Positions 45,491 through 56,565 of a stretch of 64,000 nt of DNA are shown one piece after another. The DNA comes from Pinguiococcus pyrenoidosus (Eukaryota; Sar; Pinguiophyceae; Pinguiochrysidales; Pinguiochrysidaceae). Position numbers and translations under genes: made by a program. The first letter of the stretch is position 1, and each line of letters starts with the position of its first letter. Location: positions 124,001 to 188,000 of the forward strand of contig JAAMXY010000262.1 of the NCBI GenBank assembly GCA_019677205.1, given 5' to 3'. The notes under the pieces were generated by a model, which saw only the letters and a program-made list of their open reading frames with translations, searched no databases and had not been told where the DNA came from.

Positions 45491-46790
45491 CGGGACCAGT
45501 GCGGCGCGTGACGCGCGGGAGGCGACCTTTGCGCGGCAGAGATCAAGCAAGGGCGGCGCCGCAAGACTGGTGAACTGCAACTTGCACCGGGGGTGCAGCT
45601 GTAACACGGGCGAAGAATGGGCCCAAGAAAGTTCGTCATTGCACAAAGATTGGCTGCGGCTGGAGTTTGCTATTTCGCTTTTGTGTTTTGTTTTTTTGGG
45701 GGGGGCTTACTTTGCTTTGGTACCATTTATAGTGGGGTAGGTATAGCGAGTACCACAAGGTACCTTGGGCGCTCGCAAGCCGCAAGCCTCAGTCCACTGC
45801 CCTCTGTCCGCTGCTCACCCTGCCCACGACTGCCCACTGCCCACTTCTTGCCATTCTGTTCGGAGGCTGACGCGACGATATCGAGCGTACCTCATCCTTT
45901 GAGGCACCCATGGCACGTACCCGCCAACGTTCAGCGGAAAAGGCGCTAGCGAGCATCGCACTGCGGAAGCAAGCAAGGGTCTTCCGGCCCGTGCGTATCG
46001 AATCTCGTAGGGAGGAATGGCGGTTCCCTCGACAGATCGAGTATTCACCGTAGCTTGCAACGGAGGGAACGGCATCAGAAGTGACGCCTCTGCAGAGGGC
46101 ATTCGCCTTGGCTGCTAAGACGCCCCCCGCGCGGCTCGTGGGATTTGCTGGCGGCGGCGGCGCTCGGTCTGCGGGGCGTTTCGAGACGATAACGGTGCAA
46201 CTTTGATGACGTCGATCGAGTTGTTGCTGAGGCATACGCGTCCGCCGTCAGGACCTTCCCATTCTTGATTGGCCCGATTTCTGACATTGCGAGACACCAT
46301 TGGTCCAGTAGCTCAAACGACATCCACAGTGTTTCCGCGGCCTAGTTTCGGAAGTCAATACGGCGCCATTGGTAGTGGTTGGCCCCGTCCCGCCATTGAG
46401 GCCAGCAGACCCTTATTCCGCCGTGATACGCGGCGACAAGTCGCGAAAAACTCCGTTCAAAACTGCACACATGGAGCTCCGTTCCAGTCTTTGTTTGTGG
46501 ATTTTCCCCAGCTTGTGCCAGGCACTGCGCACTCGCGCCTGCCGTTTCGTCGCTCCAGTGGCCCCCGCGCGGCGGACTCGAACCTGGCCGCGCGCCGAGC
46601 AGCACCCCGGAGCCAACCGCCCGGCCCGTGGCGCTCGCAAGCCGGTCGCGCCGAGGCGAAGATCGGCTGCGCAGAGAACACCGAACGCCGCGCTGCCAGC
46701 ACTTCGCACGCCAATTGGCCTGGGCCGATGCTCGCGCCGCGCACGGACAGCTCCAACTAAAGGTCGCTTCCCCTCGGCACACTCGCGAAC
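45491..46790. other. Divergent intergenic region, nothing recognised
   Basis: This 1.3-kb stretch lies between the outward-facing starts of HADHA and the kinase gene. It contains a short poly-T/poly-G stretch (about 45690-45708) and CTGCCC/ACTGCCC near-repeats (about 45795-45845). No gene, tRNA or conserved element could be supported. Confidence 0.5.
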
Positions 46791-49700
46791 ATGACGTCGC
46801 CGGCGAGACGAGCGAGCGCCGTGCAGCGAACGCCCAGATCACCGTTGCCCGCCTTCGACAATGGCTCCGGCCATCGCTCCAAGTCCAGCCTGGTGTTCGC
46901 GCAGAGCATCTGGGATACGCTCCTGCGCGAAGCGCGCACGGCGACACAGGTGCGGAAGCGAGGGGCCGCGGCGGCGGATGTGGCGCGGACCAGCGCGGGC
47001 CCGAGCTCCAGTTGGAGCGTGTTCCGTTCAGCGCGCCGAGGATGTCGTGGCCGGTGCACCTAACGCTCGTGTGTGGATCTTGCAGGCCGGGACGATCGTC
47101 CGAGCGATTGAGCAGGCGCAGGAGAACGTGGAGAGCCTCATCGCGCTCGGCCTGAACACGCGGGACGATCTGCGCGAACTGGAGAGCTGCATCACCTCGG
47201 CGTACTCGAGAATCACCGGCGACAAGCTGACGCGGGTGTCCGCGGCGCACAGCCAGTTCAAGCGATGCTTCAGGGACGTGTACTATAGCTCGACGTCCAG
47301 GCTGAGCGACAGCAGCGGAGGCAGGTCGCCGGTCACCAATAGGTACAGCGAGAGCTCCGTCGCGAGCCGCAGGAGGAGCTCGTACGTCGATCCGCCCACG
47401 CACGGATCGCTCTTTGACAGGCCGAAAATGGACCAGCCGCGGCTCTCGGGCCTCGGCGACGAAGGCCGCATCAGTCTGGACAAGCCCATCACGGTGGCGG
47501 ACATTCACCGGGCCAAGGAGTCGAGATTCGGCGCCCGAGGGACGCGCGGGGTTGATTCGAGCCAGCCGTCGAAGCCGGCCGGATTCGGGCTGAGACCCAG
47601 CATGACGACCACGGGCGTGTCGAAGTACCGGCGCAGCTCCTACGTCGCGGATTCCTCCCTGTCCGGAAGGCCTGAGTTCTCCGGCACCCCGAGTCTTCAG
47701 GCGCGACCGCTCGGCGCAGCGCTGGCTTCAACGCGCTTGAATGCGCCGAGCTATCGCAGCTCCCTCGCGAGCTACCAAGAGAACAACCCGCGCCCAGGCT
47801 CCAGTGGCTTGGGCCAGACAGACACGAATCGAAACGGGCGGGCGCAGCAGGGCCTCAGCCGGTTTGGCGCCAGGCCAACGTCCGCGCTCGACGTCCTCGC
47901 GACCACGGCCGCGAAGAACCAGCGTCCAGCGGCCGCCACGGGATCCGATAGGGGATTCAAGCAGTCGAGCCTCCGGCCGTCGTACACAGCTCCGACAGGT
48001 GCTCTGCCGAGCTACACGGATCGCCAGCCGGCGGGGACGAAGCTGTCGAAGCAGTTCATGGAACGATACGGCGACATCTCGTCCCGACCGAAGCCCACGA
48101 AGGCGGCACCGCCCGCCCCCGAGCCCGCAGCAGAGCTGCTCGGCGAGCAAGCTCGAGACTTTCTGGATGCGGATTCTCCCACGGGAAGAGGCAGCATCGG
48201 AGGCTTCGATCCGTTTGGGTCGCTGGGCAACCTGACCAGCAGGGCCTGGGACCGCGCCAGCGTGGCTTCGACGGTTGCCACCGACAGCACCTCCTCGAGC
48301 TACGCGAGCGAAGGCCGTTCGAGGGCCGCGAACTCGAGCGAACCAGCTGGGATGTCCTCGATTCCGGAAACCCACAGAACGAGGCCGCTCAGCAGGGGAA
48401 GACTAAGGAGCGCGTCTCCGGCTCGTGGTCGAGACTCGGACGACGAGGAAGTTCCGTCGACGGTGAACCTTTCCAGCCCCGAATCTGGGAGCCCAGATGC
48501 AGGCTCCACCGCCCGGCAATCCATGGTGGAGTTCACCTCCTCGAGCTTGGCGGTCGACACGGGCGCCACGTCGACACGCCGCGCATCTGCCGCAGTGACG
48601 TCGAAAGACTGGTATGACGCGACAAGAGGAAGGGCCGAGAAGAAGGGCGGTGCCGACTCATTTACAGACCTGAGCGAGAGGCCGTCCCTGTCCTCCGGAT
48701 CGCAGAGCAAGGGGTCCCATCATCGCAAGAGGTCCTCCGCGTCCTCCCTGATGACGATTGAGGGTTGGAACGCGCACTCCCCGGCGGGCTCGAATCGCTC
48801 CCACTCCGGCGAGGCCGGCCGCCCATCCATTGGAAGCTGGGGCCAACGAGCGAACAAGCCAACGCCGAGGAACCAGTCCACTCCGTCGAATGCGGCAAAG
48901 GTGGCGAACCCGGCGAACCCGGCGAACCCGGCGAACCCGGCGAACCCGGCAAAGCCGGCGGGAGGAGGACGTGGCCGGGTTACTTTCATGGAGACCGGCG
49001 GGGGGGCAGCCCCAACGCGGAAGGAAAGGAAGCAGATCAAGCGGCTTGCTGAGTGGGATCGCCTGAGAAAGACTGGCCGGCGACCGACCAACCCACACGC
49101 CTCGTTTCCGTCCTCCGACGAAGCCAACGTGCTGGCAAGGGATCGGGGCCGCTCCGAGCTGCTGGCGCTGTGCATGTGTGCGCTGAAGGAAGAGGCCAGC
49201 GTCGGCCTGAAGAAGGTCGTCGCAGTCATGGCGGGAAAGGAGAAAGCGATCGTGCGTGTGATCGGCGAGTTCGTCCTTGGCCTGAACTCGTTCCAGCTGC
49301 GCTGGATCCTTGGGCGCCCGCTGGGCTGCGGAGGGCAGTCTCAGGTGTACGAGATCCGGCACCGGTATCGTTATCGCTTCCTGGAGCCGATGCGGCAGAA
49401 GATTCAAGAAGCGGAGGAAGCCCGGCAGCGAATGGAGGAGGCTCCCTCCACGATGGAGCGCGAGTCTGCCAAGAAGATCATGGACCGCATCCGCAGCGAG
49501 GTCGAGGAGACGCTGTCCACCTTGCCTCCCCAGAACTTCGCGGTCAAGATGGCGGTCGGCGTGTCCTCGTCCAAGGGAATGGCGAGCCCGGCGTCTTCGC
49601 AGTCGAGCAACCCCGACATGCTTGCACAGGAGGCACGGATGATGAAGCTGGTGACGGAGGCGGCAGCGGACCTGACCCCTGGCCAGCCGCTGCCGATCCC

Positions 49701-50996
49701 ACCGCTGGTCGAGTACTGCGAGAATCGCACTCTCGACGCCAGCTTCCTTGTGATGCCCGTGTATCCCGGTGGTGACCTCTTTGATCGGCTCCTCGCGCTG
49801 CCCAAGAACGCCGGGGAGCGCGGCGTGGCAGAGGGAGATGTCGTTCCCGTCGTCCGAGCGCTGACCACCGAGATTGCGAGACTGCACTCGTTCGGTGTGA
49901 TTCATCGTGACATCAAGCCGGAGAACATCGTGTTCCAGCGCGTCGGCAGGAGGAAAGGCCCGATGCTTCGATCGAAGTGGCCAAGCCTCACCGACGGCCG
50001 CGACCGGCTCGTCCTCTTGGACCTGGGCCTGGCAGTCTCGGCAGGCGCTGGTGACGACGGACAAACGCAGACGGACGCCTGCGGCACCGTCCTCTACGGA
50101 GCGCCAGAGCAGGTCGCGGGGAAGCCACACGGCTACACCGCCGACATCTGGTCTCTCGGTGTCGTTGCATACGTCCTCCTCTGCGGCCAAAACCCGTTTC
50201 AATCTGGCGAGGGCGAGGCGGAGCAGCGCGCCTTGGCCGCTCGCTCCGAGTATCAGTTTCCGGAGGGTCGCCCGTCTGCGGCAGCCCGAGAGTTCATCCG
50301 ACGCTGCCTCCTGGTTGATCCGCGCGGCAGACCGACCGCGGTGGAGCTGCTGCAGGCCAACACGTGGTTGAGAAAAGGCCTCTCGTCCTCGGAAGGCATG
50401 CTCGGAACCCCTGGTCTCGGTCGGCATCACGTGGTGTCGCAAGCGCAGGCCCAAGCTGCGCTTTCCGCTAGCTGGGAGGAGAGCCTCTCGGAGGTTTCGC
50501 ACACACCGAGGAAGGCGACCTCCAAGGACCACTTCTTCGGCTCTCCATTGTCGCCCAGGAGAGGCATGGTAAGCTCACCTCGTCGGCTTCGCCCGTCTGT
50601 GTAGGCAACGTTCGGAGGCTAACAGCGCTGGTGTCTTTCCTCTCCTTTCTTTTCTTTTTCTTCCTTCTTTGTTTCTTTCCTTTGTTTGCTTTGCAGAACC
50701 CTCCCGTGCCCATCCCAGCTCTTCAGGTCATGGCCCGGCTGGCCCAGACGGAAGCCTCTCCGGCCAGTGCGGAGGCCAGGGTGGAAGGCCGTCCGGGTGA
50801 CTCAAGGTGGACGAGCGAAAGGCCGAAGAGCGCAGCTGGCGAGCGCAAGAGCGACGCCGCCGCCGATCGCCGGCGGGAAGGACGACGGAATTGGTCGGCA
50901 CCAGGCAAGAATAGCAGCAGATTGGATGCCAGTCCTCCTGAGACACCAGAGAAGAGCAGTAAGCGGCGGTTTGGGTGGTTGAAAAGCCGATCATAG
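46791..50996 (+). CDS. Divergent Ser/Thr protein kinase with long disordered N-terminus
   Basis: Three exons (46791-46949, 47086-50568, 50697-50996; introns 140 and 128 nt, both phase 0) encode 1,313 residues. The start at 46791 leads to a helical segment (SLVFAQSIWDTLLREARTA) continuing after the intron as VRAIEQAQENVESLIALGLN. Residues ~120-770 are Ser/Arg-rich disorder with an Asn-Pro-Ala minisatellite. The kinase domain spans ~788-1150: Gly loop LGRPLGCGGQSQVYE, Lys in FAVKMAVG (~874), HRDIKPEN (~992), DLG instead of DFG (~1032) and GTVLYGAPEQ. About 70 residues, predicted helical, are inserted between the Gly loop and the VAIK-type Lys. Catalytic residues are present, so it should be active. 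Subfamily is not assignable. The last intron has a pyrimidine tract of about 60 nt. Confidence 0.85.
48900..48960 (+). repeat. 9-nt minisatellite encoding Asn-Pro-Ala
   Basis: Tandem GCGAACCCG units (about six, first and last diverged) sit in frame in the disordered region of the kinase. This is a likely length-polymorphic tract. Confidence 0.9.
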
Positions 50997-51418
50997 CAGC
51001 CGGATTGTGTGATTTTGTCTGCTGCAGAAACATGTCCTCGGAAGATCCAAAATCAAGATCAAGACCAAGACTGTTACGCAGCGAGGCGCTGCTGCACAGG
51101 TGGCAGCGCTTCGACGCTTCAGGATCGTAAAGCAGTTGGGTAGCAGATGCGAGATGCTTGGCGGCGAAACGCATTACTCTTCTCGTAACGACACGACCAT
51201 ATCAATTGTATCGTTTGCGTATCGTTTGCGTATTGCTTGCGTATCATTTGCGTATCGCTTGCGTATCGCTTGCGTATCGCTTGCGTATCGTTCGCCTGGC
51301 GTTCGCCTTGCGTCCGCTGCTTCCAAGAGCTTCGCGTCTTCAGCTCAAAGCTTCAGACTCCACGGCTCCTTCGTCGAGCTCCTTGACACTGTTTATTTGA
51401 CTTCTATGTACATTGCCG
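50997..51418. other. Convergent spacer between kinase and R-SNARE
   Basis: This region holds both 3' UTRs and an 11-nt tandem array (listed separately). No coding feature is recognised. Confidence 0.6.
51208..51295 (+). repeat. 11-nt tandem repeat, eight units
   Basis: Eight consecutive 11-mers with consensus GTATCGCTTGC (variants GTATCGTTTGC, GTATTGCTTGC, GTATCATTTGC) fill 88 bp exactly. The array lies between convergent 3' ends, and the one-turn unit length phases it with the DNA helix. Confidence 0.9.
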
Positions 51419-52641
51419 CTATTTGCAGCCCTTGAAATCAGCTCCGCAGATGCCCATGCAGAGGAAGAGGATCACGAGGCCGACAATGAAGAAGATGAGC
51501 GTGTAGATTTTGACCTTTCGCCAGAACATGGCGACGCGCAGCTGCCTCGAGGACTGCTTAAACATGAACGCCTCCTGGTTGAGGTGGTCGCTTTTGTCCA
51601 CGAGCAACTCCAAGTGCTCCCCTCTCTCCAAGACGCGGTCGATGTTCTGGACCATGACGTCTTTCACGTCGGCGAGTCGCTGCTGCATCTGCCCCACCGC
51701 GTCGTTCCGCGGATTGTTGTAGTACTCCATGAGGCGCTCCAGCTCGGGCGAGAAGTCCGACATGCTGAAGGCGATGGCGGTGTGCGCCCGTTCTCCGTAG
51801 GTGGTGTCGAAGGCTCTCTGAAGCTCCTCCAAGAAGGCAAACGCCACGCGGCGCCGGTCCAAGTCGTCGCTCAGGCACAGATAGGTGATCCCCTGGGAGA
51901 TGACATACTGCGACGCCGGCGTCCAGCCCAGAGGCGAAGCAGAGGTCAGAGGACGCCGCCAGCAATCGGCGAACTGGGCTCTTCAACACTCACGTGAAAG
52001 GCATAGCTCTCCTGCACCAAGCTCATCCGGTGGTCATGCTGAGGGATGCGCCCCAGCAGCTCCACCGTGATGGTCGGAAAGTTGCCCCGCGTGTTGGTGA
52101 ACTCGGTGAGCACGGTCTTCTTCCGCGACACCATCGCATAGAGCTTTTCGGGGGAGGGGGGGGAAAGGAAGAGTTCCAGAGAAGGAAAGAGAGGGTTAGG
52201 AAAGTGCTCATCAGCCTCGTGAGAATGGGAGATATTTTCCCAAGTTTCCGCCACTGCTACTACCCCTGCCTGCGGCTCTTAAGGTCTTTCTTCGGCTCCC
52301 TTACGGCAGAGGCGGAACGAAGGTCGACATCACCGGAAGAAAAAGCGCCACTCTTTCCACACGATGGTGGCGCGGGATCGCGAACCTTCGAGAGAACCTC
52401 TTCTGCACTTGTTGGTTTGAGAGGTCTCAACGCTTCGCTGACCGCTTCTTTGCCACCCTTTTGGTCTTCTTGTTCGGCTCAATCGAGCATCCGCTCACGA
52501 CCTGAAGGCGCGTCCAAACTCTTCACAGATGCGGCGCTCTCTGTCCGCTTCTCAAGACGTCTTTGGGTTTCCCCCTCCGTTGCAGTCTAAACCCCGCGCG
52601 CGATGGCCGAGAATCCGCACTGCTTCACTTACGATCGGCAT
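51419..52641 (-). CDS. VAMP7: Longin R-SNARE, VAMP7 type
   Basis: VAMP7-type R-SNAREs drive fusion with late endosomes, lysosomes/vacuoles or plasma membrane. Exons are 52641-52633 (only nine bases: Met-Pro-Ile), 52143-51994 and 51907-51419, with phase-0 introns of 489 and 86 nt; product 215 residues. The tiny first exon is supported by a perfect GTAAGT donor and by the family's MxILYA start, completed here by LYAMVSRKKTVLTEF. The longin domain continues through YVISQGITYLCLSDD and RRRVAFAFLEELQRAF. The SNARE motif has the zero-layer Arg in VQNIDRVLERGEHLELLVDK. A C-terminal TM (IYTLIFFIVGLVILFLCMGI) and short lumenal tail complete it. The 489-nt intron is by far the longest in the window. 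Confidence 0.9.
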
Positions 52642-53072
52642 TTTGTCTCGTGTCTGATGCGCCTCGCGGCTTCTCCGGCGCCCAGGCGCGATGCAGCGCG
52701 CAGGTTCTGCGCGATGGCCCCAAAAGCGTAACTATCGCGCACATGCGGGCGCGTGGAGCTTCAGCAGCGTTCCGCTCTTCTTTTGGACGTTCCCAAGGGC
52801 GCTTCTGCCGCGCAGCTATGCGAGATGGCCGTGTGGCACTTGCACTTCATGGTGCACCGATGTTTCCTCATGAGAAGGGTTGGAATGCGACACAAGTGGT
52901 GGGCTTCTAGTCCGCTGACCAGGCGGTGGCGACACGCGGGAAAGGAGAGGGGATGGCATTGAGGCAGACACAAGGCCAGGCCAGCACCGATCCAAAAACA
53001 CAAAAAACACAAACATGTCGGATCTCTTTGCACAAGGAAGCTAGCTACCAAAACGTTGAATCATGAAGCATC
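52642..53072. other. Spacer between R-SNARE start and DUF4116 gene end
   Basis: This 431-bp gap lies between two minus-strand genes and should hold the R-SNARE promoter. I see no other feature. Confidence 0.5.
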
Positions 53073-54008
53073 TCAGTTCTCCGGGCCGTCCAACTGTTCG
53101 CGGAAGTACCAACCCACTCCGTCGCGCACCCACGGATCCTTGGCCGCCTCGAGCATCGGAAACGCGATGAACATGGCGTACACCTCCTGCAGAGAGAGGT
53201 CGTCTTCTCCGGGATGCTCCGACCGGTGCCACTCCTGCACGCGATACGCAAGCGGGCCGCCCAGGATCTCCTTGATGAGGTCGGGCCCCGCATGCGGCAG
53301 CCCTTCCACCGCCACGCGCACGATATCGCGATCGAAGCGCGCCGGCCTCTCGGCGAAGAGGATCGCGGCGCCACAGGACGCCACAGCCGCCAGCACCACA
53401 TCCCGATCCGAGCGCAGGCTCTCGGAGGCGCTTCGGAGCGACATGCCGTTCTGAGAAACCGCCAGCAGCACCAACTCCCGGTCGTTCTTGAGCTCGGCCG
53501 GGGCCAAGTGGAGCAGGAGCCCGTGCAGCTGCACCGCGCAGACCATGAAGCTGCGGTCGGCAAAGAGCTCCTCGGCCACTCCACCCAGAAACTCGCTGCC
53601 GGTCTGCTCGGCCAGGTGGCCGACGCTGGGGTCCTGCGACAACACCTCCATGGCGCGCTGCAGCACCAAGCTCTTGCGCACTCGGGGCGGCACGCGCTGA
53701 AGGCGAGCGCTGCCTCTCCTGGCCACAGCACCCTGCTCCTTCTCCCAGGGCTTCTGAGGGAGGCTGAGCAGCTTGGGCACGCCCCGCACGGCCTCGAGCA
53801 CCACTTCCGGATCGCCCTTCAAGGCCGGGGCGGCGCAGCGGAGGGAGCGGGGGTCTTGGCGCACCGCCTGCAGCACCACCTCCTTGTCATGCTGCCACAC
53901 GGGTGGCAGCACGGCGAGCGACACGCCAAACTCGCCTACCAGCTGCAGCGCACTCTCGCGGGCCGAGCTCCGCGCCGGCCCTTCGGCTGGGGCCTGGGGA
54001 TTCGCCAT
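53073..54008 (-). CDS. DUF4116 repeat protein
   Basis: The start at ATG 54008 (MANPQAPAEG) gives 311 residues; the same frame extends to 54077 but that Met is less likely. The protein carries DUF4116-type repeats, with cores DKEVVLQAVRQDPRSLRCAA, DPEVVLEAVRGVPKLL, DRELVLLAVSQNGMSLRSAS and DRDVVLAAVASCGAAILFA. Such repeats (D-x-E/D-V-V-L-x-A-V-x..) form helical hairpins. They are common and often expanded in protists, algae and their large DNA viruses, with no known biochemical role. The spacing between repeats two and three is filled by a basic linker (RRGSARLQRVPPRVRK). No intron, signal peptide or TM helix is seen. Confidence 0.75.
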   Translation of the reverse strand: MANPQAPAEGPARSSARESALQLVGEFGVSLAVLPPVWQHDKEVVLQAVRQDPRSLRCAAPALKGDPEVVLEAVRGVPKLLSLPQKPWEKEQGAVARRGSARLQRVPPRVRKSLVLQRAMEVLSQDPSVGHLAEQTGSEFLGGVAEELFADRSFMVCAVQLHGLLLHLAPAELKNDRELVLLAVSQNGMSLRSASESLRSDRDVVLAAVASCGAAILFAERPARFDRDIVRVAVEGLPHAGPDLIKEILGGPLAYRVQEWHRSEHPGEDDLSLQEVYAMFIAFPMLEAAKDPWVRDGVGWYFREQLDGPEN

Positions 54009-55178
54009 GGAACTTGATGTTCTTGCAACGTCAGCAAGCACTGCAAGGGCGTGGCAAGGCTCCTGCTCGACGCGCAAGGCTTCGGCGACAAGGAGCAGAG
54101 GGCGCTGAGGACTGGAGACCGTCAGGAACCGCGATATGCGGCGCTAAGGCGGTTCGGCAACTTGAAGGCCCTCTTTTCGAACAATCGGCGTTGAAGGATT
54201 GTGGTTCGGCCATTTTAGCGACTTGTCGGTTAGAGAGACGTTGTTGTAGAGATGCGAAATATACTGTTATAATCAAAGTATTATAAGTATATTTGCTTTT
54301 TGAAAAATTCAACCACTTTCAAGCAGTTGATTCCCGGCGTTCTGATTGGTGGGGAAGACATCGGCTAAGTCAAGTTGCGGCATTCGGTGCTTGCGAGCTC
54401 CGTGGAACACCGCTGACGCCTTGGAAGACGCGTGCAGTCCTGGGATCTCGCTCGCGATGTGTGCGCGTCATCTTGAAAGCCCTGTGATAAACCAGCCGGT
54501 CGCGAGCCTGTGTGGGCCGGGATGTAGCTAGTAGCGCGCTAGCGGCGAGCGACAAGTCAACAGGGATTTGCTTGCTTGTCGTGCGCTGCTTGCTTGCTGC
54601 CTCCTCGCTTGCTGCCTCTCGACTCACAGCTTGGCTGCCAAAGAAGCGCGTCTATAAAGCAACTCTCATTTTGAAAATATAATTCAAATTTACTTTAGCA
54701 CCTGCTTATGAAGACTTCAAAAGTCGAGTTGCTACATCATGATGCATAGACGCGCGGCAAAAGGAGTGGGCGGCAGGTCGTCAGCGGAACACAGTCTTTC
54801 GCTCCTTCAGCCTTGCCAGCGCGGCATGCCAGGTTTCACGGGAGCCTCTGAAGCTCGTGGTCGCTGCCGCAAGCGCTCCAAACCTGAGACGCTCGGGAAC
54901 CGCGCGGGAAAAAGCCCTCCTTCTCCGTCGAAAACCCCAAGTTACTGTTCCCACAGAAGTGTCAGCCAAACAGTCAAAGTCCCCTTTAGCCAATGGGATA
55001 CGTCCAGCAGGAAGTTTCCTGTCATCAATACTGCTGTGCTACATGAGACGTACCGACCGTCTTGCACCCCAGTGAAGAGCGCCACAAACCTCTCCACTTT
55101 GCCCACTTCGCTTCACTTTTCTGGCGCCTGGGCCATTGGTCCGCACTGCGTTGCTCCCAGGGGTACCGCCGTGCGAAG
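54009..55178. other. Divergent intergenic region, AT-rich patch
   Basis: This 1.2-kb stretch lies between outward-facing genes. A strongly AT-rich patch (about 54250-54315) and another (54660-54735) contrast with surrounding GC-rich DNA. A 183-codon plus-strand ORF (54739-55290) has no recognisable feature and is not called. Confidence 0.45.
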
Positions 55179-56143
55179 ATGGACTTGGTGGCGGGGCGCC
55201 CCGGGGAAAAATGCACTGTCACGCAGGACGAGTACGAAGCTGCGCAGCGCATTCGGGCGCTTTTTCGAGCACGTCGGGACCGTCAAGTGATTCTGCCTCG
55301 AGGTGGGCTTCATTCCCTTCGGCCTGTGGGCACTTCTCGGGAGGAGAAGCTTGTTCTTGAGCCCAGACGTAGCCATGTGCTGCGAAACGGACCTGGACCT
55401 GATCCCGTCTCTGCATTCCTTCCACAACCGTGTTATGGTAGTCAAGGCGGGACTGCCGACGATGCCTTACGTGGCGATGCCGGACGATGCCATCACCGTG
55501 CTGGCGGCCTTTCTGGAGCTGTCCCCAGAAGATGTGGTCGTGGACCTGGGCTGCGGAGACGGCAGAGTGCTGCTGCAGCTGCACCAGAAGACCGGCTGCC
55601 GGGGCAGGGGCTGTGACATCGACGCCGCCTTCGTGGACCAGGCTAACGCGGCGGCGAAGCGACTGGGGATCCACGATGCCGTGGTCGTGGAACAAGCAGA
55701 CATCATGGAGTACGATCCAAGCGGTGCCAGCGTCTTGGTGCTCTTTGGCACGCCAGAGGTCATCAGGGCGTTCGGCCCCAAGGTAAGGAAGCGTGCTGCG
55801 TTAGGAAGCTTGCTGCGTCTTACCGCGACAAGGAAAAGGAAAAGCGGCCAGCTAATGCCCTCACGCTATTCTGAGAAGGTTGTGGAGAGCCTGCAGCCGG
55901 GCATGCGCTTTGTCTCGTACCATTTTCCCTTCGAAGTAAGAACACAAAAGGGGCGGAGCAAACCGCAACCACGTGAAGCTTTGCCATCGCGATCGGTGCA
56001 AGTCATGCGCAGTCGTCTCATCACCCTAACGCTTGTCTGCTTGTCCACAGGAGCTGGGCACACCGACGGCGGAGATCGATGTGGTCCATCCGCTGACCAA
56101 CAACGGCAGTCTGACCAAGTTCTACCTCTACGAGCACGCCTAG
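55179..56143 (+). CDS. Class I SAM-dependent methyltransferase, possibly ATPSCKMT-like
   Basis: The reliable core starts at the frame of 55303 and runs: MPYVAMPDDAITVLAAFLEL, motif I VVVDLGCGDGRVLLQLHQKT, the acidic DIDAAFVDQAN loop, VVVEQADIMEYD and VLVLFGTPEVI. Two introns follow (55783-~55875 and 55936-56050, both phase 0), then VVESLQPGMRFVSYHFPFE and a last exon ending in KFYLYEHA at 56143. The layout (DLGCGDGR, then LFGTPE and R-F-V-x-Y-x-F-P) resembles the FAM173/ATPSCKMT lysine methyltransferases of mitochondrial membranes. A short hydrophobic segment (PFGLWALLGRR) precedes the core. The 5' end is unresolved: an ATG at 55179 must be spliced into the core, or translation starts at a later ATG (about 55376). 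Substrate unknown. Confidence 0.65.
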
Positions 56144-56565
56144 TCCGACCCCAGAATCCAGCCAGCTTGTTGCGTGTGCTCCCTGGTGCTGTGAGGCGCC
56201 TGCAGCCTGCCAGAGCCAGCGAACAGGATCGTCCCAACTTGTGCAGTGAAGTCCACGCATCTGGAGTGCCTCGATTGACCCTTTCCCATTGCTTGCAGAG
56301 AGAGAGAGACACACACACACACACGCGCACGCGCAGAGACAGAGGAAAACACAGACGCACAGACCGTACATGCCATGCGGTTGCGGTTCAAGAACAAGTA
56401 TATAGCTTCCTTTCGCTACTTGGCTGAAGGAGGAGATGGTCCCAGTCTCGACTTTCTCGAACATGCATACGATGTGCCTCTATCATCTTCGGACGTTAAC
56501 CTTTGCCAGGCACACGCTGGTCCTTCGTATCACTGCTGGGCTAGCACTCCCGGGAAAGTTGCTTC
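56144..56565. other. Convergent spacer with GA/CA microsatellite
   Basis: A compound microsatellite of GA then CA dinucleotides (about 56299-56335) lies between the 3' ends of the methyltransferase and MFS genes. Nothing else is recognised. Confidence 0.7.

Noticed and set aside
43643..45511. Plus-strand open frames opposite HADHA
   Set aside because: The minus strand encodes an intact hydratase/dehydrogenase; the plus frames are His/Leu/Arg-skewed shadows.
48658..50532. 624-codon minus-strand open frame
   Set aside because: It is a shadow of the kinase domain exon, and the sense strand carries all catalytic motifs.
54739..55290. 183-codon ATG-initiated plus-strand frame
   Set aside because: It overlaps the methyltransferase start, is Ser/Arg/Thr-skewed and has no recognisable domain; likely chance.
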